DNA from: Methanocaldococcus sp. FS406-22
Lineage (GTDB): Archaea > AGJL01 > Methanococci > Methanococcales > Methanocaldococcaceae
Reading direction: 5' to 3'
NCBI RefSeq assembly: GCF_000025525.1
Contig: NC_013887.1
Location: 382,729 to 446,728, forward strand
DNA length: 64,000 nt
Shown: in pieces, positions 54,611 through 63,813 of the stretch
How the letters are laid out: each line of letters begins with the position of its first letter
Numbering within the stretch: position 1 is the stretch's first letter
Notes under the pieces: generated by a model
What the model was told of the DNA's origin: nothing
The model's database searches: none
Seen by the model: the letters and a program-made list of their open reading frames with translations, nothing else
Program-made: the position numbers and the translations under genes

Positions 54611-55267
54611 ATGATTATCTTTGGATTATTTGGAAAAACAGGATGTGGAAAGACAGAAATATTAAATGAGCTAAAAAAACACCATCCTGTTATAGATATT
54701 GAAGAAATTGCGAGAACGAGAGGGAGTATTTTGGGAGATTTGTATCACTTAAGCATGAGAAGCCAGGAGGAGTTTGATTATCTAATAAATAAAGAGATTG
54801 AAAAAGCTAAACAAATTGGTTATGCAGTTGTTGAGTATGAAGGAAGAAAGATTGGTGGAGAGAAAAAGCTAAAAATTCCTGAATTATTAGCTGATATCAA
54901 AAATTACACCTATAAAATCTTAATTGACTGCCCTTATGAATGCCAAATAAACAGGTTAGTCTCTATCTACAAACCAAAGAATGAGAGGGAAAAAGAAATT
55001 TTGATAAACAAATTTTTAATATTAAAGAAGAGCTTTAAAAAGCCAGAGATGATTGAAGCCGTGGAAAAAATCATCGAACTTATAAAACAAGACAAATACT
55101 ATGAAGCAGCAAAATTAATTGAAGAAAAACTTTATAGAGAGCATTATATGAGAAATGTGAAAAAGATAGAGCCTGATTTAGTTGTTTATAATGAAGATGT
55201 TAAAAAATCAGCTAAGATAATAGACGAATTTATTAAAGAAAAGCTTAAAGAGCATAATTTAATTTAA
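54611..55267 (+). CDS. SelU P-loop subunit (tRNA 2-selenouridine synthase, split form)
   Basis: A 218-residue protein equal to the C-terminal P-loop half of bacterial SelU (MnmH), which replaces sulfur by selenium in the wobble 2-thiouridine of tRNA. Walker A is [28 protein letters not shown] and [17 protein letters not shown] are SelU hallmarks. GGTGAAAAC before ATG 54611 decides the start over 54542. The rhodanese half is the next gene, 10 bp downstream. Splitting of SelU into two genes is reported for Methanococcales. Confidence 0.85.
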   Translation: MIIFGLFGKTGCGKTEILNELKKHHPVIDIEEIARTRGSILGDLYHLSMRSQEEFDYLINKEIEKAKQIGYAVVEYEGRKIGGEKKLKIPELLADIKNYTYKILIDCPYECQINRLVSIYKPKNEREKEILINKFLILKKSFKKPEMIEAVEKIIELIKQDKYYEAAKLIEEKLYREHYMRNVKKIEPDLVVYNEDVKKSAKIIDEFIKEKLKEHNLI

Positions 55268-55277
55268 GAGGGAAAAC

Positions 55278-55946
55278 ATGGACGAGGAGATTTTATCTCG
55301 GCTAATAACTTTTACAGAGGATGTTGTTTTATGCATTGTTTTGAATGACGGAAGGAAGATGATAACAAACGGTAAAAAAATACTAGCTGGGAAAATTGAG
55401 GGAGATTTGGCTTCTTTCATATTAACTGCCTCTAAAGAATTTTTAAAAGACAAAAAAATTGGCGTAAAAAAATTTAAAGATTACGATATATACTTTGAAA
55501 GAATATCAATAGATAAGTTTTTAAAGTCTATTGGAGGGGAGTTCGTTAAAAATGCAATAACTGTTAATGAGTTATTAGAGTTAATAGAAAAAGAGGATGT
55601 TATTATAGTAGATACAAGAAGTCCAAGAGAATTTAAGGAGGAAACAATCCCTGGAGCTATAAATATTCCATTATTTTTAGATGAGGAACATGCATTAATT
55701 GGAAAAACTTATAAACAAGAAGGGAGAGAAAAAGCTATAGAAATAGCTACAGATATCGTTGAGAAAAGCTTAAAGAGAATCTTAAATGAAGCAAAAAAGC
55801 TTGATAGGGATAAGCTAATTGTTGTCTTCTGTGCAAGAGGAGGAATGAGAAGCCAAACAATGGCTTTAATTTTACAGCTATTAGGTTTTAAGGTTAAGAG
55901 ATTAATAGGCGGATTTAAAGCATTTAAGCATGCAATAAACAAATAA
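55278..55946 (+). CDS. SelU rhodanese subunit (tRNA 2-selenouridine synthase, split form)
   Basis: A 222-residue protein. The first about 90 residues ([20 protein letters not shown]) are an extra domain not seen in bacterial SelU. The rest is the SelU-type rhodanese domain: [42 protein letters not shown] and the active Cys loop [20 protein letters not shown]. Together with the P-loop protein just upstream it should form a complete SelU. Confidence 0.85.
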   Translation: MDEEILSRLITFTEDVVLCIVLNDGRKMITNGKKILAGKIEGDLASFILTASKEFLKDKKIGVKKFKDYDIYFERISIDKFLKSIGGEFVKNAITVNELLELIEKEDVIIVDTRSPREFKEETIPGAINIPLFLDEEHALIGKTYKQEGREKAIEIATDIVEKSLKRILNEAKKLDRDKLIVVFCARGGMRSQTMALILQLLGFKVKRLIGGFKAFKHAINK

Positions 55947-55950
55947 TTTT

Positions 55951-56298
55951 TTATAAAAGCTTTAAATGTCCAGTAATCTTATCTATCTTTTCATCTCTTT
56001 CTGGCCCTATAGCAACAGCTGTCAAAGTCCCTGGCTCTAATTGTGTATGTCCAGCATCCCTAATTATTGAGCATGGCAATCCCTCACTTCTTGCCTTGTT
56101 GTAAATATCTATCAACTCTTGCTCAGAATTTACTTTAACCACCACTTTCTTCTGCCCTTCTCTTAACCACTCTTCAACTACCTTTGGATTTTTCTTCTTT
56201 GCCTCTAAAAATGCTTCTATTACTGCATGCCCTCCTTGAGCTACCATCTTTCCCTTTCCCATACCTAAATCGTTCCTTATGACTATAACCATCTTCAT
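55951..56298 (-). CDS. pth2: Peptidyl-tRNA hydrolase, Pth2 type
   Basis: A 115-residue hydrolase that frees tRNA from stalled peptidyl-tRNA. Family motifs: [74 protein letters not shown]. It is complete and typical. Its start is 4 bp downstream of the stop of the FAD oxidoreductase gene. Confidence 0.95.
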   Translation of the reverse strand: MKMVIVIRNDLGMGKGKMVAQGGHAVIEAFLEAKKKNPKVVEEWLREGQKKVVVKVNSEQELIDIYNKARSEGLPCSIIRDAGHTQLEPGTLTAVAIGPERDEKIDKITGHLKLL

Positions 56299-56302
56299 AA
56301 TC

Positions 56303-58080
56303 TCACAACTTTTCTATAATCTCTTTCCAATTACCAGACTTTTTAAAGTCTTTTTCAGTATATAAACCCTCTTTTATTAAAATTCCCCTTGCTGCTATCA
56401 ATCCAGTTGCTGCAGCATTGACTATATCCCTTGTTAATCCTGCTCCATCTCCAGCTGCAAATACATCTTCTATATTGGTTTCTAAGTATTCATTTACCTC
56501 CAATTTCATGGCATAATATTTAATTTCTGGAGCATAAATTAAGGTGTTGGAACTAAAAACTCCTGGAATAATTTTATCAAGCTTTTCAAGACCTTCAATT
56601 ATATCGGTAGTTATTCTGTGCGGAAGAACCATAGCGATATCTCCAGGAGTTACATCTTTTAGTGTTGGCTCTACAATGCTTCTCTTTATCCTACTCCAAG
56701 TGCTTCTCCTTCCTTTTAATAAATCTCCCAATCTCTGAAGTATTGGTTTATTTCCACCAATTGTTGTAGCTATTTGGGCTATGTTCCTACCATAACTTGT
56801 AGTATCTTCAACAGGTTCAGTTAGCTCTACTCTAACCAAAAATGCAAAGTTTGTATTGTTGCTCTTTATTTCCCTCATTGAATGTCCATTAACTCCAATC
56901 AAGTTGTCATAAACCTCCTTAACAACAAATCCGTTTGGATTTGTGCAGAAAGTCCTGACAAAGTCATCGTAAGTATCAGTATATATGTGAAATTTTGGGT
57001 CATAGTTTATCTTAGTTATATGCTCCATAATTAGGGCGGGAACCTCTACTCTAACCCCAATATCTATAGGAGCATGAGTGGCTTTTAAATTAATTTTATC
57101 TATCATACTATGAAGCCATTCAGCTCCTCCTCTTCCTGGGGCTAAGATGATGTATCTTGTTTTTAATGTCTTTATTCCTTCTTTAGTTTTTACTGTAACC
57201 TCTCCTCTTTTAAATGAGATTACTTCAGAATTTATCATGAATTTAACTCCCTTACCATTAATTGTCGCTAAGAAAGCACCGCCCTTTAGGGCGGTGATGA
57301 ATTAGGGGAGGTGGGTGGGACAAGCGTAATTTTTATATATTCGAAGTTAGAATCTAACGATTGTCCCCAGTCCACGTTATTATGGGTGGGATTCAGGCGA
57401 AATCAAAGATTTCGCTACCTGAAGCAGAAACTTCAGTCTCGAAAATCCCACCGCTGGGGACGTTAAGTTGGGAAAAGGTAGTCCCGAACCCCGAAAGGGG
57501 TAGGGATAGTGGGCTTGGCAACCCATGGAGGGTGAGGGTTTTAAACCCTCTGCTCTCCTAAAGAAACTCCGCCCTTTAGGGCGGAGAGTATGTCATTTTC
57601 TAAGTGTTGTTTTATATTTTTAATAACCCTTGGTGTATTGTCAGAACCTATATGCCTTTGAATTATTGGAATAAACTTTATACCAACTTGGGCAGCCTTT
57701 TTTTCAAGCTTTTTAACTTCTTCCTCATCTCCTTTATAAACCTCTCTTGGAGCACCAAACCTTAAAAATATTTTATCTACCTCATAAACTAACTGCCAGG
57801 CATAGTTTTCATCATTAACAAGTTCAGCTAAATTCCCCCCAATATCTGGCCTTAAGTTGAGAGTCCCATCACTTAGCCCTCCAGCTCCCCCAACTCCATA
57901 CATGATATTACAAGTAGGGCATTTTAAACATTTTCCAGTTTTTAACATTGGACATTTTCTATCCTCTATATCCTTTCCCTTTTCAATGATTAAAATTTTT
58001 AATTTAGATTTTTCTGCCAACTCATAGGCTGCAAATAGTCCAGCAGGCCCTGCCCCCACAATGATTACATCATAATCCAT
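56303..58080 (-). pseudogene. FAD-dependent oxidoreductase, split by a structured insertion
   Basis: A flavoprotein of the COG2509 type in two pieces. The 5' part (58080 to about 57590) has the FAD site DVIIVGAGPAGLFAAYELAE and the cysteines CPMLKTGKCLKCPTCNIMYG, and ends after QHLENDI. The 3' part (57267-56303) resumes near TINGKGVKFMINSEVISF and holds RYIILAPGRGGAEW, and AAGDGAGLTRDIVNAAATG for FAD. Between them lies a 0.3-kb GC-rich element. The 3' frame could restart at ATG 57238, but a working enzyme is unlikely. Confidence 0.88.
57268..57590 (+). mobile_element. GC-rich structured element with tnpB 3' remnant (omega-RNA-like PATE)
   Basis: About 320 bp, very GC-rich against its surroundings. 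Both ends carry the same hairpin, CACCGCCCTTTAGGGCGGTG (57277-57296) and CTCCGCCCTTTAGGGCGGAG (57567-57586), typical of IS200/IS605 ends. Inside, GTCCCCAG (57363-57370) pairs with CTGGGGAC (57454-57461), GGGTGGGATT with AATCCCACC, plus short hairpins GAAATC/GATTTC, CCCC-GAAA-GGGG and GAGGGTTTTAAACCCTC. A short frame (PEAETSVSKIPPLGT) looks like a TnpB C-terminus. It has no transposase gene, so it is a non-autonomous element that kept the guide-RNA region. Confidence 0.75.
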
Positions 58081-58196
58081 GTTTGCACCATGATTAAATA
58101 TTAATTAGTTTTGGTTTAAGATATTATAAAAAATAATATATAAAGCTTGGAGAGATATCTTATCCTAAAATATAGAGACCTCTCAACGTGAGAAAT

Positions 58197-59378
58197 ATGC
58201 AAGAAAAAGGAGTTAGTGAGAGAGAGATTTTTGAGGAGTTGAGAAAATATAGAGATTTAGATTTAAAGTATGAAGATGGAAAGATTTTTGGTTCAATGTG
58301 CTCAAATGTTCTCCCAATAACCAGAAAAATTGTGGATATGTTCTTAGAAACAAACTTGGGAGACCCAGGGTTGTTTAAAGGAACTAAATTATTGGAAGAG
58401 AAAGCTATAGCTTTATTAGGGGAGATGCTAAACAACAAAGATGCTTATGGGCATATTGTTAGTGGAGGAACTGAAGCAAACTTGATGGCTTTAAGATGCA
58501 TAAAAAATATATGGAGAGAGAAAAGAAAAAAAGGATTATCAAAAAATGAGCATCCAAAGATTATTGTCCCAATAACTGCCCACTTTTCATTTGAAAAAGG
58601 AAGAGAGATGATGGATTTAGACTATATCTATGCCCCAATTAAAAAAGATTACACAATAGACGAAAAGTTCGTTAAAGATGCTGTAGAGGATTATGATATA
58701 GATGGTATTATTGGAATTGCTGGAACAACAGAGCTTGGGACTATTGATAATATAGAGGAGCTAAGTAGGATAGCAAAAGAATATGACATTTACATCCATG
58801 TAGATGCAGCATTTGGCGGTTTTGTAATCCCATTTTTAGATGATAAATACAAGAAAAAGGAGGTTAATTATAACTTTGACTTCTCTTTAGGAGTTGATTC
58901 TATAACCATAGACCCTCATAAAATGGGACATTGTCCAATACCAAGTGGAGGAATTTTGTTTAAAAATATAGACTATAAAAAATACTTAGAAGTAGATGCC
59001 CCCTACCTAACAGAAACAAAACAGGCGACAATCTTAGGGACAAGAGTTGGATTTGGAGGAGCTTGTACTTATGCAGTTTTAAGATATTTAGGTAGAGAAG
59101 GGCAGAAGAAGATTGTTAGTGAATGTATGGAAAACACCCTCTATTTATATAAAAAATTAAAAGAGAATGGGTTTAAGCCAGTTATTGAGCCTATATTAAA
59201 TATTGTTGCAATTGAAGATGAGAATTATAAAGAAGTCTGCAAAAAACTTAGAGATAAAGGCATTTATGTTTCAGTTTGCAATTGCGTTGAGGCTTTGAGA
59301 ATAGTTGTAATGCCACATATTAGGAAGGAGCATATAGATAATTTCATTGAAATATTGAAGACTATTAAGAAAGATTAA
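58197..59378 (+). CDS. mfnA: L-tyrosine decarboxylase
   Basis: A PLP enzyme of 393 residues that makes tyramine for methanofuran (and can act on aspartate in some archaea to give beta-alanine). Motifs: [27 protein letters not shown], and [18 protein letters not shown] with the PLP lysine. ATG 58197 follows GTGAGAAAT; the GTG at 58188 is part of that ribosome site. It is divergent from the broken oxidoreductase gene. Confidence 0.93.
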   Translation: MQEKGVSEREIFEELRKYRDLDLKYEDGKIFGSMCSNVLPITRKIVDMFLETNLGDPGLFKGTKLLEEKAIALLGEMLNNKDAYGHIVSGGTEANLMALRCIKNIWREKRKKGLSKNEHPKIIVPITAHFSFEKGREMMDLDYIYAPIKKDYTIDEKFVKDAVEDYDIDGIIGIAGTTELGTIDNIEELSRIAKEYDIYIHVDAAFGGFVIPFLDDKYKKKEVNYNFDFSLGVDSITIDPHKMGHCPIPSGGILFKNIDYKKYLEVDAPYLTETKQATILGTRVGFGGACTYAVLRYLGREGQKKIVSECMENTLYLYKKLKENGFKPVIEPILNIVAIEDENYKEVCKKLRDKGIYVSVCNCVEALRIVVMPHIRKEHIDNFIEILKTIKKD

Positions 59379-59564
59379 TTGAAAAAATATTTATAATAAC
59401 ATTTAAGTATACCATTATAATATATTACAACTAATATTAAGTATTAAGTTTCAGTATGTTGGGAACCATCAACTTTATTATTTTGTAGCTTTATTTACAT
59501 ATATATCGGTTAATCCCAATATTAAATATATAAGAATATATTAAAAATAAGATGGGGGAGGGGC

Positions 59565-59744
59565 ATGGAAGAAAATTGGAGGGAAATTACTATTAAAAAT
59601 ATTAGAGAGATTAATCAAAAAATAACAAGGTTGGAATGGCTCTTAAACTCATATAAAAACGATAGAGAGGCAGAGTATATAAATAAAAAGATAAATGAAT
59701 TGAGAATTAAAAGAGATGAGTATATAAAATCCCTTAAAGAGTAA
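59565..59744 (+). CDS. Small coiled-coil protein
   Basis: A 59-residue open frame behind the very strong ribosome site GGGGGAGGGG. It encodes a charged, helical peptide (MEENWREITIKNIREINQ, WLLNSYKNDREAEYIN, INELRIKRDEYIKSL) with heptad character. No family is recognised. The ribosome site, codon use and the promoter-like AT run upstream (ATATATAAGAATATATT) argue that it is expressed. The gap 59379-59564 before it has nothing else. Confidence 0.6.
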   Translation: MEENWREITIKNIREINQKITRLEWLLNSYKNDREAEYINKKINELRIKRDEYIKSLKE

Positions 59745-59788
59745 AAGCAGTTGAAATAAAATAATGAAAAAGGAAGAATACAAAATTA

Positions 59789-59894
59789 TAGTGCCTTTTA
59801 AAGCATTTTGAATAAATAAGACATAAATGAATATCTTCCTTTTGGAGGCATTCAAATCTTCCTTTATAAATTTTATTAATTTTGAAAGACACTA
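59789..59894. mobile_element. MITE family 1 copy
   Basis: A 106-bp copy with left end TAGTGCCTTTTAAAG, right end TTTTGAAAGACACTA and central hairpin ATCTTCC-TTTT-GGAGGCAT. The left end has several substitutions, so this is an older copy. It separates the small coiled-coil gene from the L31e promoter. Confidence 0.75.
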
Positions 59895-59979
59895 TAAATC
59901 TACCGTAATCTTTAAATATCTTTTTCAATATTTCTATGGGTAGGATATTTTTATCATCTTAACTATTTTGGAGGTGTTA

Positions 59980-60231
59980 ATGATGGAAGAAAGAATATAC
60001 ACAATCCCATTGAGAGACGTTATAAACAAATCAGTTAGAACAAAGAGAGCTCCAAGAGCTATAAAGAAGATAAAACAGTTTTTAAAGAGACACATGAAGG
60101 CAGATATTGTTAAGATAGACAATGAATTAAACGAAAAGATTTGGGAGAGAGGAATTCAAAAACCACCAGCAAGAGTTAGAGTTAAGGCAGTTAAAGAAGG
60201 TAATGTTGTTATAGCTACACTTGCAGAATAA
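59980..60231 (+). CDS. rpl31e: Large ribosomal subunit protein L31e
   Basis: An 83-residue ribosomal protein of the archaeal/eukaryotic L31e family: [31 protein letters not shown] and [18 protein letters not shown] are characteristic. GGAGGTG lies 3 bases before ATG 59980 (ATG 59983 is equally possible), which rules out the in-frame ATG at 59968. It is followed after 11 bp by the aIF6 gene, a common archaeal pair. Confidence 0.95.
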   Translation: MMEERIYTIPLRDVINKSVRTKRAPRAIKKIKQFLKRHMKADIVKIDNELNEKIWERGIQKPPARVRVKAVKEGNVVIATLAE

Positions 60232-60242
60232 AAGGGATGACT

Positions 60243-60923
60243 ATGATTATCAGAAAATACTTTTCAGGAATTCCCACAATTGGTGTATTAGCACTGACAA
60301 CTGAAGACCTTACTTTATTACCAATTTTTCTTGACAAAAATGATGTTAATGAAGTATCTGAGGTTTTAGAAACAAAATGCCTCCAGACCAATATTGGAGG
60401 CAGTTCGTTAGTTGGCTCTTTATCAGCAGCAAATAAGTATGGGCTATTATTACCAAAAATAGTTGAAGATGAGGAATTAACTCAAATAAAAAACTTTTTA
60501 AGGGAGAATGACTTAGATTTAAATGTTGAGATTATAAAATCAAAAAACACGGCTTTGGGTAACTTAATATTAACAAATGATAAAGGAGCTTTGATATCTA
60601 TAGAGTTAAAGGACTTTAAGAAAGATATTGAAGATATTTTAAATGTTGAGGTTGAAATTGGCACCATTGCTGAGCTCCCTACTGTTGGAAGCAATGCCGT
60701 TGTAACAAATAAGGGTTGTTTAACTCATCCTTTAGTTGAAGATGATGAGCTTGAATTTTTAAAAAGCTTATTTAAAGTGGAGTATATTGGCAAAGGAACA
60801 GCAAATAAAGGAACAACTTCCGTTGGTGCTTGCATTATAGCAAATTCTAAAGGGGCTATAGTTGGCGGAGACACTACTGGACCAGAGCTTTTAATGATTG
60901 AAGATGCCTTAGGGCTGATTTAA
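60243..60923 (+). CDS. eif6: Translation initiation factor aIF6
   Basis: A 226-residue anti-association factor that binds the large ribosomal subunit. The five-fold pentein repeats are seen as ELPTVGSNAVVTNKGCLTHP, TANKGTTSVGACIIANSKGAIVGGDTTGPE and the N-terminal CLQTNIGGSSLVGSL. GGGATGACT before ATG 60243 decides the start. Confidence 0.96.
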   Translation: MIIRKYFSGIPTIGVLALTTEDLTLLPIFLDKNDVNEVSEVLETKCLQTNIGGSSLVGSLSAANKYGLLLPKIVEDEELTQIKNFLRENDLDLNVEIIKSKNTALGNLILTNDKGALISIELKDFKKDIEDILNVEVEIGTIAELPTVGSNAVVTNKGCLTHPLVEDDELEFLKSLFKVEYIGKGTANKGTTSVGACIIANSKGAIVGGDTTGPELLMIEDALGLI

Positions 60924-61129
60924 GAATCCATTTTTTAATTTTATGTTTGTCTCGTTGAATAAACTTGGAATTTGATAAAGGTAATCATTAGTTGGTATTT
61001 GTTAATTTAGAGGATTTAAATATCATTAGGTTTATATTATAGAGTAGTTATTTACCCTTAGAAAAATATAGTGCCGAAAAGTATAAATATCAGAAGAATA
61101 ATAAAAAATAGATTGTGAATGATTGCCCT

Positions 61130-61232
61130 GTTAAAATAAGACCGATTCGGTATGGAAACCAAATAATTGGAAGCCTTACAAACCTATAATCAAATTCTAT
61201 ATCGTTAAAATAAGACCGATTCGGTATGGAAA
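61130..61232. CRISPR. Minimal CRISPR array: two repeats, one spacer
   Basis: Two identical 29-base repeats starting GTTAAAATAAGACCG and ending ATTCGGTATGGAAA lie at 61130-61158 and 61204-61232. They are separated by a 45-base unique spacer (61159-61203). The repeat is close to those known from Methanocaldococcus arrays. No cas gene is in the window. The sequence upstream (60924-61129) is AT-rich, with a TATA-like AAGTATAAATAT at 61079-61090, and may be a leader. Confidence 0.85.
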
Positions 61233-61297
61233 TGAATGTAATTTTGTATTAAATAAAACTCTTCTAAAACTCTAAAAAATAAATAAAATAAATATCA

Positions 61298-62350
61298 TTA
61301 TTTTTTATACCATTCATTAAATTTATTTTCTATAAACTCTCTTATTTTTGCAGGTTCTAAGCCATTAGCTATACTATAAACTGCTACTCCTCCAGCACCA
61401 ACTCCTTCCTTCACAGAACCTTTGCAGTAATTTTTCAAACCTTCAATTTTTGCCTTCTCAAAATAAAACTTAGATGCCAATATTGGAACTTCTCCAATCT
61501 GCTCAACTATTCCCTTTAAATCCCCTTTTCTATCATTTAAAACAAATTCAGTTGTTCCTATGGCTATTAAGTTTTTATCTAAAACCTCTTTGTTAATCTC
61601 TTTTATAACTGCTAAGACAGCACTCATCTGTGTTCCTCCAGCTAAGATAACGGGTTTGTTTTTTTCAGCAAAGCTTATAGCTAAACCTGCAACAACTGGC
61701 ATCATCTTATCTCCAACAGCATTTAAAACATCAAAAACAGATGAATTTTCATTTATATTTGCCTTTTTTAAACCCTCTCTAACAACCTTTATCTTTAACT
61801 CATGCGGGTTGTTTATAGAGCCGGAGCTAACCTTTCCCTCTGCGTCATATCCCAAGCCAAGTAAAACCCCTAAAGCAGTTGTAGTTCCACCAGGAACACT
61901 CTCTCCAACAATTAGCATCTCAGCATCCAAGTTTTTTCCTAAGAGATAGCCCTTCATATATAGCTCTTTTGAGTTGTTCATTGCCTTACCTTCTTCTATC
62001 TTTCCTGTTGGCTTTTCATCTACCTCTATAAAAGGTATCTTTGGCTTAACAAAAGCTCCAGCATCTATGTGTAAGTTTTTTATGTTTTTTAGCTCAACGC
62101 ACGCCCTTGTTATGGTTGCTGGTGTTGGTGAGCCAGTGGCATCTATTGGTGGTGTCTTTAAAGTTAATGACTTTCCATAAAAAACAAGCTCGACATCTGC
62201 AGATGGTGTGTATTTAATAACATCTCTATGAACTCCAGATATTGGAATTGATAGAGTTGTCTCTATTGATGAGATTACACAAGTAAATAATGGGGTTTTT
62301 CCTTTAATTTTGTCTAAGAAGTTATTTTCATTTATTGTTATTATTCCCAT
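61298..62350 (-). CDS. cobT: CobT-family nicotinate mononucleotide phosphoribosyltransferase
   Basis: A 350-residue enzyme of the archaeal CobT family (TIGR00303), which forms the alpha-ribazole phosphate of the cobamide lower ligand from nicotinate mononucleotide and a base. Segments: IPISGVHRDVIKYTPSADVE, ESVPGGTTTALGVLLGLGYDAEG, VAGLAISFAEKNKPVILAGGTQMSAVLAV and the Gly-rich GVGAGGVAVY end. The base used by this organism cannot be told from sequence. It is 16 bp behind the PP-loop ATPase gene. Confidence 0.87.
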   Translation of the reverse strand: MGIITINENNFLDKIKGKTPLFTCVISSIETTLSIPISGVHRDVIKYTPSADVELVFYGKSLTLKTPPIDATGSPTPATITRACVELKNIKNLHIDAGAFVKPKIPFIEVDEKPTGKIEEGKAMNNSKELYMKGYLLGKNLDAEMLIVGESVPGGTTTALGVLLGLGYDAEGKVSSGSINNPHELKIKVVREGLKKANINENSSVFDVLNAVGDKMMPVVAGLAISFAEKNKPVILAGGTQMSAVLAVIKEINKEVLDKNLIAIGTTEFVLNDRKGDLKGIVEQIGEVPILASKFYFEKAKIEGLKNYCKGSVKEGVGAGGVAVYSIANGLEPAKIREFIENKFNEWYKK

Positions 62351-62366
62351 AATATCCCTCGTTTGT

Positions 62367-63200
62367 TTATATGTTTAATCCTCTCCTCTTCAACTCTTCA
62401 TAAACCTCTTTAGGAACTTTAGGTCTTTCCAATGCCTCCTCAGCTCTATCTTTAGACAACAATCCCAATCTAACAAGTGTAGCAACTCTATCAATCTCAA
62501 AGCTAAAACCATATTTGTCATAAAATCTCTCCAATGCTACACCAAGCACTAAGCAATTTGTCGTATATCCTCCTAAATTTGGTTTTTTCCAGGGTAAATC
62601 TTCTAACATTTTATATTTCTCCTCTTCTTTAAATTTATAGGGGGCTAATAACCTTATCATCTTTATGCCTTCCTTCATATCCCTTACTGCAGAGTGTCCA
62701 AACGGCAATTCATGCCCTGTAATTACATATTTCAAACCCAACATCTTAGCTATTCTCCAAACCTCCCTTAATATAAGCCTTGAACATCTTCTACAAGGAC
62801 TTTCCCCTCTTTTTATCGCATCCTCAAACAAGTCTGTATAATCTCTATTTAAAATCATTAAATCAACATTGTAATGTTTAGTTACATTTAGGGCATTTTC
62901 TATTGCCTCCTTAGCCATATACTTATTATCAACCATAACACATAAAGGATTTAGTTTAAATTCCTCTCTCAATAATTTTAATGCTAAAACACTATCTTTT
63001 CCACCAGAAAATGCCAAGACACAGTGATATTTCCATCCCTCCTTTTTTAAATTATATAAAATTTCTTCAACCTCTTTCTTCATTTTTTCAAAGTTTGGAG
63101 GATATTTTAGCATTGTCAAACAATCTACACATATTGGCTTTCCTTCATAGTTAATTATCTTTTTTGTTTTTGATGTATGAACACAGATTGAACATCTCAT
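62367..63200 (-). CDS. PP-loop ATPase, TtuA/NcsA-like tRNA thiolation family
   Basis: A 277-residue ATP pyrophosphatase-type enzyme. An N-terminal zinc finger (MRCSICVHTSK and CVDCLTML) precedes the PP-loop LAFSGGKDSVLALKLL. The middle CRRCSRLILREVWRIAKMLGLKYVITGHELP carries the cysteines that in TtuA hold an iron-sulfur cluster. The second zinc finger of classic TtuA is absent, and the C-terminus is helical. It may thiolate tRNA or act on another substrate. Confidence 0.8.
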   Translation of the reverse strand: MRCSICVHTSKTKKIINYEGKPICVDCLTMLKYPPNFEKMKKEVEEILYNLKKEGWKYHCVLAFSGGKDSVLALKLLREEFKLNPLCVMVDNKYMAKEAIENALNVTKHYNVDLMILNRDYTDLFEDAIKRGESPCRRCSRLILREVWRIAKMLGLKYVITGHELPFGHSAVRDMKEGIKMIRLLAPYKFKEEEKYKMLEDLPWKKPNLGGYTTNCLVLGVALERFYDKYGFSFEIDRVATLVRLGLLSKDRAEEALERPKVPKEVYEELKRRGLNI

Positions 63201-63277
63201 TGTCTCACAGATAATATTTTATATAAGGGATGAAAATTTATCATGCGTTGGATATTAAATAAATGTAGGGGAGATGA

Positions 63278-63811
63278 ATGTTTTATAGGTTGTTGTTTGC
63301 ATCACTTTGGTATATACTACCAGCTTATGTGGCAAATGCATCAGCGTGTATATTTGGCGGAGGAACTCCAGTAGATTTAGGAAAAAATTTTATTGACGGA
63401 AGGAGATTAATAGGTAATGGAGTAACATATAGAGGTTGTATTTTTGGTATTATTTGTGGAACATTAGTTGGGTTAATCCAAGGAATTTTAGTGGATTTCA
63501 ATATTTTTAACAGCTTAGATTTTTACGGCACTGTTTTAGACCATGTTATATTGGCCTTCTTTTTATCTACTGGGGCAATTGTTGGTGATGCAGTAGGTGG
63601 CTTTATAAAAAGGAGATTAAATATTGAGAGAGGTAAACCAGCCCCACTGTTAGACCAACTTGACTTTGTTATTGGAGCTTTAGCATTTGGCTACATTGTA
63701 GCTCCAATACCTTATGAAATGATAATAATAATCTGCCTATTTACAGTGTTCATCCATCTACTTGGAAATATAATCGCCTATAAATTAGGTATTAAGGATG
63801 TTTGGTGGTAG
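63278..63811 (+). CDS. carS: CDP-archaeol synthase
   Basis: A 177-residue membrane enzyme that joins CTP and 2,3-di-O-geranylgeranylglyceryl phosphate in archaeal lipid synthesis. Family segments are [40 protein letters not shown] and [35 protein letters not shown]; five or so membrane helices are visible. GGGGAGATGA precedes the ATG. It is divergent from the PP-loop gene. Confidence 0.93.
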   Translation: MFYRLLFASLWYILPAYVANASACIFGGGTPVDLGKNFIDGRRLIGNGVTYRGCIFGIICGTLVGLIQGILVDFNIFNSLDFYGTVLDHVILAFFLSTGAIVGDAVGGFIKRRLNIERGKPAPLLDQLDFVIGALAFGYIVAPIPYEMIIIICLFTVFIHLLGNIIAYKLGIKDVWW

Positions 63812-63813
63812 AG

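Noticed and set aside
57361-57561. 66-residue protein on the plus strand inside the interrupted oxidoreductase
   Set aside because: Composition follows the GC-rich hairpins of a structured element; only the tail resembles a TnpB C-terminus, and no catalytic part is present.
60924-61129. Gene before the CRISPR repeats
   Set aside because: All frames are short and broken by stops, without ribosome sites; it may be leader sequence.
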